From the NCBI GenBank assembly GCA_963965975.1, contig OZ014411.1, positions 27,638,249 through 27,702,248 on the forward strand: a stretch of 64,000 nucleotides of DNA, read 5' to 3'. The stretch is from Xestospongia bergquistia. Its lineage: Eukaryota; Porifera; Demospongiae; Haplosclerida; Petrosiidae. Of this stretch, positions 25,001 to 37,878 are shown piece by piece. Each line of letters opens with the position of its first letter. Position 1 is the stretch's first letter. The notes under the pieces are model-generated. The model was not told the DNA's origin, ran no database searches, and saw nothing but the letters and a program-made list of their open reading frames with translations. The translations under genes and the position numbers were made by a program.

Positions 25001-28000
25001 ATATGTGTGTGTGACACTGTAGCCTCTCTACCCATTTCAAGAGACTTTAAAAAGCATTGTGTTTCTATTAGCTCCTAAAATATATGTTTCACTCACCATA
25101 TTGAATATAACTATTCAATAATTATTGGTTTAATTTGGTAAAGTTATTCAAAGAATATATCACACACAATCTTATTAAGATTTAATGCTAGCAAACAAAA
25201 AATGACAAATTTCTAAATGCACATATAGTGCATATCTGTTTATTCTCTTTATATCATACATTTATTAGTTTGGAGAGACTGCACTCTATGTGGCTGCTAA
25301 GAAGAACCATACCAATATTGCACTTCTTCTGATTGAGAGTGGGTGTACTGTTGATATTAAGAATAATGTGAGTTAATGTAGGTTGTAGTATTCATTAATA
25401 AAGCCACTTATGTAGTACTTTATAGGTTTACATATCTGTACTTAAACAAGCTAGCCTCTCTTCAGCTGATGGGCAAATTTCTTCACCTTATCAACAAACA
25501 GATGGGTATAGGATAGTCTAGAATCAAACTAGGCGTACTTGCAACAACAGTAATCTTGTCTCCAGACTATATCAATAAATTAGAGTCTTGTATCTTTGAC
25601 TTGAATATCTTAGGATAAGAATTATTGCAATTATACCCAAATTTTGTTTTCTTATCAAGTCTAACAATAGTAATTACTTTCAATTGTCATGTGATAATAA
25701 TAACATTCATAAGATGAAATTGGAATTTAGTCATTGCCACAATCCTGGTATATATATCATTTCCTGTACCAAGATAATTGATAAAAGATACCAGACTATA
25801 TTTCACTATGGGGCACAGTATTTTGGAGACAAGACTAACCTCAGACAATCATTTTGCCAACAGTAGGATGGGTTAGCTTATTAAATGTTTATTACTTTAT
25901 ATAATGAGACGTAACTGATGATAGACTTATTATATGTGGTCAAAATCTATATATACTTGTCTTCTTTATATATATCTTTGATTATCAATATATATATATA
26001 TGTGTGTGTGACACTGAAGCCTCTCTACCCATTTTTAAAAAATCAGGAAACTTTAAAAAGCATTGTGTTTCTATTGGCTCCTAAAATATATGTTTCACTC
26101 ACCATATTGAATATAACTACATGTATTCAATAATTATTGGTTAAATTTGGTGAAATATATTCAAAGAACATATCGCACACAATCTTATTAAGATTTGTTC
26201 CTAGCAAAAAAATGATAACAAATTTCTAAATGCACATACAGTGTATATCTGTTTATTCTCTTTATGTCATACATTTATTAGTATGGAGAGACTGCACTCT
26301 ATGTGGCTGCTGAGATGAACCATACCAATATTGCACTTCTTCTGATTGAGAGTGGGTGTACCATTGATATTAAGAATAATGTGAGTTAATATAGGTTGTA
26401 ATATTCATTAATAAAGCCACTTATGTAGTACTTCTTATGTTTATATATCTGTACTTAAACAAGCTAGCCTCACTTCAGCTAATGGGCAAATTTCTTCACC
26501 TTATCAACAAACAGATGGGTATAGGAGAGTCTAGAATCAAACTAGGTGTATTGGCAACAACAGTAGTCTTGTCTCCAGACTATATCAATAAATTAGAGTC
26601 TTGTATCTTTGACTTGATTATCTTAGGATAAGAATTATTACAATTATACCCAAATCTTGTTTTCTTATCAAGTTTAACAATAGTAATTACTTTCAATTGT
26701 TATGTGATAATAATAACATTCATAAGATGAAATTAGAATTTAGTCATTGCCACAATCCTGGTATAAATATCATTTCCTGTACCAAGATAATTGATCAAAG
26801 ATACCAGACTATATTTCACTATGGGGCACAGTATTTTCGGAACAAGACTAACCTCAGACAATCATTTTGCCAACAGTAGGATGGGTTAGCTTATTAAATG
26901 TTTATTACTTTATATAATGAGACGTAACTGATGATAGACTTATTACATGTGGTCATAATCTAAATGTAATTGTCTTCTTTCTATATATCTTTGATTATCA
27001 ATATATATATGTGTGTGTGACACTGTAGCCTCTCTACCCATTTTTAAAAAATCAGGAAACTTTAAAAAGCATTGTGTTTCTATTGGCTCCTAAAATATAT
27101 GTTTCACTCACCATATTGAATATAACTACATGTATTCAATAATTATTGGTTTAATTTATATTCAAAGAACATATCGCACACAATCTTATTAAGATTTAAT
27201 GCTAGCAAGCAAACAATGACAAATTTCTAAATGCACGTAGAGTGTATATCTGTTTATTCTCTTTATGCCATACATTTATTAGGTTGGAGAGACTGCACTC
27301 CATGTGGCTGCTAAGAAGAACCATACTGATATTGCACTTCTTCTGATTGAGAGTGGGTGTTCTGTTGATATTAATAATGTGAGTTAATATAGGTTGTAGT
27401 ATTCATTAATAAAGCCACTTATGTAGTACTTCTTATGTTTATATATCTATACTTATACAAGCTATCCTCACTTCAGTTAAAAGGCAAATTTCTTCACCAT
27501 ATCAACAAACAGATGGTTATAGGAGAATCTAGAATCAAACTAGACCTATTGGCAACAACAGTAGTCTTGTCTCCAGACTATATCAATAAATTAGAGTCTT
27601 GTATCTTTGACTTGAATATCTTAGGATAAGAATTATTACAATTATACCCAAATCTTGTTTTCTTATCAAGTTTAACAATAGTAATTACTTTCAATTGTTA
27701 TGTGATAATAATAACATTCATAAGATGAAATTAGAATTTAGTCATTGCCACAATCCTGGTATAAATATCATTTCCTGTACCAAGATAATTGATCAAAGAT
27801 ACCAGACTATATTTCACTATGGGGCACAGTATTTTCGGAACAAGACTAACCTCAGACAATCATTTTGCCAACAGTAGGATGGGTTAGCTTATTAAATGTT
27901 TATTACTTTATATAATGAGACGTAACTGATGATAGACTTATTACATGTGGTCATAATCTAAATGTAATTGTCTTCTTTCTATATATCTTTGTTTATCAAT

Positions 28001-28655
28001 ATATATATGTGTGTGTGACACTGTAGCCTCTCTACCCATTTTTAAAAAATCAGGAAACTTTAAAAAGCATTGTGTTTCTATTGGCTCCTAAAATATATGT
28101 TTCACTCACCATATTGAATATAACTACATGTATTCAATAATTATTGGTTTAATTTATATTCAAAGAACATATCGCACACAATCTTATTAAGATTTAATGC
28201 TAGCAAACAAACATTGACAAATTTCCAAATGCACATACAGTGTATATCTGTTTATTCTCTTTATGTCATACATTTATTAGGATGGAGAGACTGCACTCTA
28301 TGTGGCTGCTGAGATGAACCATACCGATATTGCACTTCTTCTGATTGAGAGTGGGTGTTCTGTTGATATTAAGAATGATGTGAGTTAATGTTGGTTGTAG
28401 TATTCATTAATAAAGCCACTTATGTAGTACTTTATATGTTTATATATCTGTATTTAAACAAGCTAGCCTCTCTTCAGCTGATGGGCAAATTTCTTCACCT
28501 TATCAACAAACAGATGGGTATTATTAAATGTTTATTACTTTATATAATGAGACGTAACTGATAATAGACTTATTACATGTGGTCAAAATCTGTATATACT
28601 TGTCTTCTTTATATATATCTTTGATTATCAATATATATATATGTGTGTGTGTGTT

Positions 28656-28725
<70 letters not shown>

Positions 28726-31700
28726 ACACTGTAGCCTCTCTACCCATTTTTAAAAAATCAGGAAACTTTAAAAAGCATTGTGTTTCTATTGGCTCCTAAA
28801 ATATATGTTTCACTCACCATATTGAATATAACTACATGTATTCAATAATTATTGGTTTAATTTGGTAAAATACATTCAAAGAACACATCGCACACAATCT
28901 TATTAAGATTTGTTCCTAGCAAAAAAATGATAACAAATTTCTAAATGCACATACAGTGTATATCTGTTTATTCTCTTTATGTCATACATTTATTAGGATG
29001 GAGAGACTGCACTCTATGTGGCTGCTGAGATGAACTATACTGATATTGCACTTCTTCTGATTGAGAGTGGGTGTACCGTTGATATTAAGAATAATGTGAG
29101 TTAATATAGGTTGTAATATTCATTAATAAAGCCACTTATGTAGTACTTCTTATGTTTATATATCTGTACTTAAACAAGCTAGCCTCACTTCAGCTAATGG
29201 GCAAATTTCTTCACCTTATCAACAAACAGATGGGTATAGGAGAGTCTAGAATCAAACTAGGTGTATTGGCAACAACAGTAGTCTTGTCTCCAGACTATAT
29301 CAATAAATTAGAGTCTTGTATCTTTGACTTGATTATCTTAGGATAAGAAATATTACAATTATACCCAAATCTTGTTTTCTTATCAAGTTTAACAATAGTA
29401 ATTACTTTCAATTGTTATGTGATAATAATAACATTCATAAGATGAAATTAGAATTTAGTCATTGCCACAATCCTGGTATAAATATCATTTCCTGTACCAA
29501 GATAATTGATCAAAGATACCAGACTATATTTCACTATGGGGCACAGTATTTTGGGGACAAGACTAACCTCAGACAATCATTTTGCCAACAATAGAATGGG
29601 TTAGCTTATTAAATGTTTATTACTTTATATAATGAGACGTAACTGATGATAGACTTATTACATGTGGTCAAAATCTATATGTACTTGTCTTCTTTCTATA
29701 TATCTTAATGTATATATATGTGTGTGTGACACTGTAGCCTCTCTACCCATTTTCAGGAAACTTTAAAAAGCATTGTGTTTCTATTGGCTCCTAAAATATA
29801 TGTTTCACTCACCATATTGAATATAACTACATGTATTCAATAATTATTGGTTTAATTTGGTAAAATACATTCAAAGAACACATCGCACACAATCTTATTA
29901 AGATTTGTTCCTAGCAAAAAAATGATAACAAATTTCTAAATGCACATACAGTGTATATCTGTTTATTCTCTTTATGTCATACATTTATTAGGATGGAAAG
30001 ACTGCACTCCATTTGGCTGCGGAGATGAACTATACTGATATTGCACTTCTTCTGATTGAGAGTGGGTGTACCGTTGATATTAAGAATAATGTGAGTTAAT
30101 ATAGGTTGTAATATTCATTAATAAAGCCACTTATGTAGTACTTCTTATGTTTATATATCTGTACTTAAACAAGCTAGCCTCACTTCAGCTAATGGGCAAA
30201 TTTCTTCACCTTATCAACAAACAGATGGGTATAGGAGAGTCTAGAATCAAACTAGGTGTATTGGCAACAACAGTAGTCTTGTCTCCAGACTATATCAATA
30301 AATTAGAGTCTTGTATCTTTGACTTGATTATCTTAGGATAAGAAATATTACAATTATACCCAAATCTTGTTTTCTTATCAAGTTTAACAATAGTAATTAC
30401 TTTCAATTGTTATGTGATAATAATAACATTCATAAGATGAAATTAGAATTTAGTCATTGCCACAATCCTGGTATAAATATCATTTCCTGTACCAAGATAA
30501 TTGATCAAAGATACCAGACTATATTTCACTATGGGGCACAGTATTTTGGGGACAAGACTAACCTCAGACAATCATTTTGCCAACAATAGAATGGGTTAGC
30601 TTATTAAATGTTTATTACTTTATATAATGAGACGTAACTGATGATAGACTTATTACATGTGGTCAAAATCTATATGTACTTGTCTTCTTTCTATATATCT
30701 TAATGTATATATATGTGTGTGTGACACTGTAGCCTCTCTACCCATTTTAAGGAAACTTTAAAAAGCATTGTGTTTCTATTGGCTCCTAAAATATATGTTT
30801 CACTCACCATATTGAATATAACTATTCAATAATTATTAGTTTAATTTATATTCAAAGAACATATCGCACACAATCTTATTAAGATTTAATGCTAGCAAAC
30901 AAACAATGACAAATTTCTAAATGCATGTAGAGTGTATATCTGTTTATTCTCTTTATGTAATACATTTATTAGAATGGAGAGACTGCACTCCATGTGGCTG
31001 CTGAGATGAACCATACTGATATTGCACTTCTTCTGATTGAGAGTGGGTGTTTTGTTGATGTTAAGAATAATGTGAGTTAATGTAGGTTGTAGTATTCATT
31101 AATAAAGCCACTTATGTAGTACTTCATATGTTTATATATCTGTACTTAAACAAGCTAGCCTCACTTCAGTTAATGGGCAAATTTCTTTACCTTATCAACA
31201 AACAGATGGGTATAGGAGAGTCTAGAATCAAACTAGACCTATTGGCAACAACAGTAGTCTTGTCTCCAGACTATATCAATAAATTAGAGTCTTGTATCTT
31301 TGACTTGAATATCTTAGGAAAAGAATTATTACAATTATACCCAAATCTTGTTTTCTTATCAAGTTTAACAATAGTAATTACTTTCAATTGTTATGTGATA
31401 ATAATAACATTCATAAGATGAAATTAGAATTTAGTCATTGCCACAATCCTGGTATAAATATCATTTCCTGTACCAAGATAATTGATCAAAGATACCAGAC
31501 TATATTTCACTATGGGGCACAGTATTTTCGGAACAAGACTAACCTCAGACAATCATTTTGCCAACAGTAGGATTGGTTAGCTTATTAAATGTTTATTACT
31601 TTATATAATGAGACGTAACTGATGATAGACTTATTACATGTGGTCATAATCTAAATGTAATTGTCTTCTTTCTATATATCTTTGATTATCAATATATATA

Positions 31701-34700
31701 TGTGTGTGTGACACTGTAGCCTCTCTACCCATTTTTAAAAAATCAGGAAACTTTAAAAAGCATTGTGTTTCTATTGGCTCCTAAAATATATGTTTCCCTC
31801 ACCATATTGAATATAACTACATGTATTCAATAATTATTGGTTTAATTTATATTCAAAGAACATATCGCACACAATCTTATTAAGATTTAATGCTAGCAAG
31901 CAAACAATGACAAATTTCTAAATGCACGTAGAGTGTATATCTGTTTATTCTCTTTATGCCATACATTTATTAGGTTGGAGAGACTGCACTCCATGTGGCT
32001 GCTAAGAAGAACCATACTGATATTGCACTTCTTCTGATTGAGAGTGGGTGTTCTGTTGATATTAATAATGTGAGTTAATATAGGTTGTAGTATTCATTAA
32101 TAAAGCCACTTATGTAGTACTTCTTATGTTTATATATCTATACTTATACAAGCTATCCTCACTTCAGTTAAAAGGCAAATTTCTTCACCATATCAACAAA
32201 CAGATGGGTATAGGAGAATCTAGAATCAAACTAGACCTATTGGCAACAACAGTAGTCTTGTCTCCAGACTATATCAATAAATTAGAGTCTTGTATCTTTG
32301 ACTTGAATATCTTAGGATAAGAATTATTACAATTATACCCAAATCTTGTTTTCTTATCAAGTTTAACAATAGTAATTACTTTCAATTGTTATGTGATAAT
32401 AATAACATTCATAAGATGAAATTAGAATTTAGTCATTGCCACAATCCTGGTATAAATATCATTTCCTGTACCAAGATAATTGATAAAAGATACCAGACTA
32501 TATTTCACTATGGGGCACAGAATTTTGGGAACAAGACTAACCTCAGACAATCATTTTGCCAACAGTAGAATGGGTTAGCTTATTAAATGTTTATTACTTT
32601 ATATAATGAGACGTAACTGATGATAGACTTATTACATGTGGTCATAATCTAAATGTAATTGTCTTCTTTCTATATATCTTTGATTATCAATATATATATG
32701 TGTGTGTGACACTGTAGCCTCTATACCCATTTTTAAAATATCAAGAGACTTTAAAAAGCATTGTGTTTCTATTCTCTCCTAAAGTATATGTTTCATTCAC
32801 CATATTGAATATAACTATTCAATAATTGTTAGTTTAATTTATATTCAAAGAACATATCGCACACAATCTTATTAAAATTTAATGCTAGCAAACAAACAAT
32901 GACAAATTTCTAAATGCACATACAGTGTATATCTGTTTATTCTCTTTATGTCATACATTTATTAGTACAGAGAGACTGCACTCCATGTGGCTGCTGAGAA
33001 GAACTATACCGATATTGCACTTCTTCTGATTGAGAGTGGGTGTTCTGTTGATATTAAGAATATTGTGAGTTAATGTAGGTTGTAGTATTCATTAATAAAG
33101 CCACTTATGTAGTACTTCATATGTTTATATATCTGTACTTAAACAAGCTATCCTCACTTCAGTTAATGGGCAAATTTCTTCACCTTATCAACAAACAGAT
33201 GGGTATAGGAGAGTCTAGAATCAAACTAGACCTATTGGCAACAACAGTAGTCTTGTCTCCAGACTATATCAATAAATTAGAGACTTGTATCTTTGACTTG
33301 AATATCTTAGGAAAAGAATTATTACAATTATACCCAAATCTTGTTTTCTTATCAATTTTAACAATAGTAATTACTTTCAATTGTCATGTGATAATAATAA
33401 CATTATAAGATGAAATTGGAATTTAGTCATTGCCACAATCCTGGTATAAATATCATTTCCTGTACCAAGATAATTGATAAAAGATACCAGACTATATTTC
33501 ACCATGGGGTATGTTTGTTTGGACACAAGACTAACCTCAGACAATCATTTTGCCAATAGTAGGAGGGGCTAGCTTATTAAATGTCTATCACTTTATATAA
33601 TTAAACATAATAGGTGATAGACTTATTACATGTGGTCAAAATCTATATGTAGTTGTCTTCTTTCTATATATCTTTGATTATCAAAATATTTTTTAAAATC
33701 ACATCTTTAGTCTCTATAGTTTATAGGATATAATTATACAACATATTATATTTAGATATATGCATTAATCTATGTATTATTATTTATATCACATACATAT
33801 ATATATATTATGAATATGTAATATGATATACATTAATCTACTATAGTAGCATTACTACTACATAATAGAAAATGACTTATTACACTGTCTTTGTATTCTT
33901 CGGATGATGATACTGCTTTACAATATGCAGCCTTGTTTAACAATGTTGACCTTATTAGGGCAATCATGGACCATACTGTTCAGATTGATATTAAAAATAA
34001 GGTAGATATATATTTACAATTACAACTATGTTAAGAACCATCCATTATACAAGATTGTAGGTCTGACATGGATAGACAGTTATATATATATATTATATGT
34101 ATATATGTATGCATAGGTGTAGGAAGGAAACACAAAGTTTGGGGGAGGGGGCAACATATGATCAAAATCAATTTTATTATTATAATAAACATGCTGGTCA
34201 AACAAAATTATTTATTAAATTTACCAAAATATGACAGGATTAACTGAGATGGCAACCATTACATTGTCAATTTCATCTGTTAGGTCTTTGTGTACATGCA
34301 GTAACCTACAACTATTCAATCATTTTTCAGTCATTGTAGATCTTAGGTATGTGAGGAGACGTTTAAGTACTGAAAAGGTTCGCTCACTGGTGGAAGATAT
34401 GATTGGTATTGTAAAATACAATCTAAGTAATTTATGAACTTCACAAGCAACAGATTTATATGCCTTGTTTGAATTCATTGCATCACATACCGTACACATA
34501 GAAGTGCATTTTATGCACAGTAGGACAACCTTCCAATACAGTTACTATATCATCATTTTCCATTTCCAAGTCTTCATCATGTTCCACCTGAGAGCAAAGA
34601 CATACTCCGCCAAGCATATTGATTATACTAGCTTGTCTTTTTCTAGCCATTTTAAGGGCAAGACAATGGTGTGACTGAATTAGTACAGCTGCTGAGTACT

Positions 34701-34915
34701 GTTATTAGTGTGAATCTGATTATAATGTGCATTGAATAATTGTGCAATACAATTAGAATACTGAGGTGCTGATTGGATGATCACACCTCAATATTGTGCA
34801 TAGTACATTAAATTGTAAAATGTAAAGGCCAGGTGAAAAGTGGGGAGCAGAGCCCCCCATAAAAAAGTGGGGGGGGGGGGGCAACTGCCCCCCTTATTCC
34901 TATGCCCCTGGTATG

Positions 34916-34962
<47 letters not shown>

Positions 34963-37846
34963 TTTACATGTATGTCCACTTTCATTGTAGGCTTTAAATT
35001 AGGTAAAAGTTTCTGAAAGCAAAGAATCACCTTTGATCAAAACCATAATTTCCTCAATCCCCCAATGTTCTAATTTGGCAAATATATATACTATATTTCT
35101 TTCATTAAATGCCCCAGTATTTATTTTAATCACAACATTCTGGACAAGATGTTTATTTATCTTTAAACTTCTCAACAGTTAACTTATATATAACTAATAC
35201 TGATAACTGAATAGTGAAATGTGATAACATGTTAGATAATGCTAACATGTAATGCCAAGTTCACTACTGACTGTACCCATACCAGGTATTTCTTCATATC
35301 AGGTGTTTTTTATACAACCAGCAATACTGATGGCTGACATTTATCTAATATTATTCACAGTAGGCAGAGGAAAAGCAATAACTTTAATTATCTGTGTATA
35401 TGTGGAATTTAATAAAATGGGATATAGTACAGTGCCATAACCTTGTTACCCTTTAAATTGTAATATAATATAATTCCAATATAGGTACACATCTAGTCAA
35501 TTTCCATTTTATATGCTCTAAAAACAGGTTTCTATAACTTGTTTGTTATAAATTAGAAGGAAGTAGACTGGAATATCAGTGCATGCTTGTATTATAAAAT
35601 TAATATTGAATTTAGTTCATTCATCCTTTGTTTAAACTAGTAATAGAGAGTAGTTGTTTCAAGTTTATAAAGACACTTTGGTACTGTAATGAAAAGCATA
35701 GAGCTTTTCAAAGAGTTGTTACCCTTTAAATTCTAATATAAGCAGCTTTCCTATACAGATCTAGTCAATTTCCATTTTTATATACTCTAAAAGCAAGCTT
35801 TCTGTGGCACATGAAGTCACTTTGTTTTCATTCTAATCACATAAGTAGTACTGCTGTAATGACATGCACTAAAGTGCTTAACCTCCCTGCGGTCTTATCC
35901 AGCTTCTTTTCAAGTGACGTATCTCACGTGATGTCCAAGATGATTATTGATAACTCAGCATTTCTCTTCAATCAAAGGGAAAAAGCTTTGCCTTTTAGTG
36001 CGTCTACTGGGTACTTTACACTCTAATTGACAAAAGGTCCAATACTTTCCAACTTCTTAAGAAAAGTTAGTGATTCTCCAATGACAGCTATGGTGCTAGT
36101 ATTTTTAGTTCGTGCTCAATGTATCGACAAAGTTAACTGCCAAAAGTTAGTAAAACTGTCATAACTTTAAAAAGCATTGTGTTTCTATTCTTTCCTAAAA
36201 TATATGTTTCACTCACCATATTGAATACAACTACATGTATTCAATAATTATTGGTTTAATTTGGTAAAATATATTCAAAGAACATATCGCACACAATCTT
36301 ATTAAGATTTAATGCTAGCAAACAAACAATGACAAATTTCTAGATGCACATATAGTGCATATCTGTTTATTCTCTTTATGTCATACATTTATTAGTTTGG
36401 AGAGACTGCACTCCATGTGGCTGCTAAGAAGAACCATACCGATATTGCACTTCTTCTGATTGAGAGTGGGTGTACTGTTGATATTGAGAATAATGTGAGT
36501 TAATGTAGGTTGTAGTATTCATTAATAAAGCCACTTATGTAGTACTTCTTATGTTTATATATCTGTACTTAAACAAGCTAACCTCACTTCAGCTGATGGG
36601 CAAATTTCTTCACCTTATCAACAAACAGATGGGTATAGGAGAGTCTAGAATCAAACTAGACCTATTGGCAACAACAGTAGTCTTGTCTCCAGACTATATC
36701 AATAAATTAGAGTCTTGTATCTTTGACTTGATTATCTTAGGATAAGAATTATTGCAATTATACACAATCTTAGAATTTAGTCATTTCCACAATCCTAGTA
36801 TACATATCATTTCCTGTACCAAGATAATTGATAAAAGATACCAGACTATATTTCACTATGGGGCATAGTATTTTGGGGACAAGACTAACCTCAGACAATC
36901 ATTTTGCCAACAGTAGAATGGGTTAGCTAAAATATATGTTTCACTCACCATATTGAATACAACTACATGTATTCAATAATTATTGGTTTAATTTGGTAAA
37001 ATATATTCAAAGAACATATCGCACACAATCTTATTAAGATTTAATGCTAGCAAACAAACAATGACAAATTTCTAAATGCACATATAGTGCATATCTGTTT
37101 ATTCTCTTTATATCATACATTTATTAGTTTGGAGAGACTGCACTCTATGTGGCTGCTAAGAAGAACCATACCGATATTGCACTTCTTCTGATTGAGAGTG
37201 GGTGTACTGTTGATATTGAGAATAATGTGAGTTAATGTAGGTTGTAGTATTCATTTATAAAACCACTTATGTAGTACTTCATATGTTTATATATTTGTAC
37301 TTAAACAAGATAAACTCAGTTCAGCTGATGGGCAAATTTCTTTACCTTATCAACAAACAGATGGGTATAGGAGAGTCTAGAATCAAACTAGACCTATTGG
37401 CAACAACAGTAGTCTTGTCTCCAGGCTATATCAAAAAATTAGAGTCTTGTATCTTTGACTTGAATATCTTAGGATAAGAATTATTACAATTATACACAAG
37501 TCTTGTTTTCTTATCAAGTCTAACAATAGTAATTACTTTCAATTGTCATGTGATAATAATAACATTCATAAGATGAAATTGGAATTTAGTCATTGCCACA
37601 ATCCTGGTATAAATATCATTTCCTGTACCAAGATAATTGATAAAAGATACCAGACTATATTTCACTATGGGGCACAGTATTTTGGGGACAAGACTAACCT
37701 CAGACAATCATTTTGCCAACAGTAGAATGGGTTAGCTTATTAAATGTTTATTACTTTATATAATGAGACGTAACTGATGATAGACTTATTACATGTGGTC
37801 AAAATCTAAATGTAATTGTCTTCTGTCTATATATCTTTGCTTATCA

Positions 37847-37878
<32 letters not shown>

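Larger units (their letters stand above)
24306..33486. repeat. Tandem array 1: about nine ~1-kb units, each with a type-A ankyrin exon
   Basis: Each unit reads: gacactgtagcctctctacc, an AT-rich intron part, acceptor ctttatgtcatacatttattag, a 32-33-codon exon starting (X)GETAL, donor GTGAGTTAAT, a further conserved intron part of about 450 bp, then a short (TA)n(TG)n. Exon spacing is 1013, 1001, 998, 716, 995, 981, 1001 and 992 bp. The first unit (24306-25010) has lost its exon and the fourth lacks about 280 bp. The small open frames in the intron part (starting MFIYLYL and MLCDNNN) recur only because the whole unit recurs. Confidence 0.93.
33487..34910. repeat. Block B, copy 1 (dead type-B exon plus hAT element)
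   Basis: Matches 39979-41373 nearly base for base, from agactatatttcaccatggg to the right end of the hAT element, and more loosely 47830-48350, which lacks the hAT element. Confidence 0.9.

Noticed and set aside
26437-26631. Recurrent 64-residue open frame in array introns (also at 27435, 29152, 30147, 31128, 32126, 33121, 36551, 37283, 38298, 39283, 45852, 47079)
   Set aside because: It follows the exon donor in every unit and recurs only because the whole unit is duplicated. Intron and frame are conserved to the same degree, its length varies with single-base changes, and there is no recognisable domain.
26697-26879. Recurrent 60-residue open frame starting MLCDNNN or MSCDNNN
   Set aside because: Same reason; starts at a TTG or similar codon and lies wholly within the repeated intron.
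34231-34437. + strand frame MTGLTEMAT... in both hAT copies
   Set aside because: It is the antisense of the hAT C-terminal motif on the minus strand.
34788-35030. Minus-strand frame across the hAT end
   Set aside because: Composed largely of a translated (TA)n and G-rich tract.
35811-36026. 71-codon frame in a GC-richer intron patch
   Set aside because: No splice context, no copy in the sister block, no family resemblance. Possibly an old transposon scrap.
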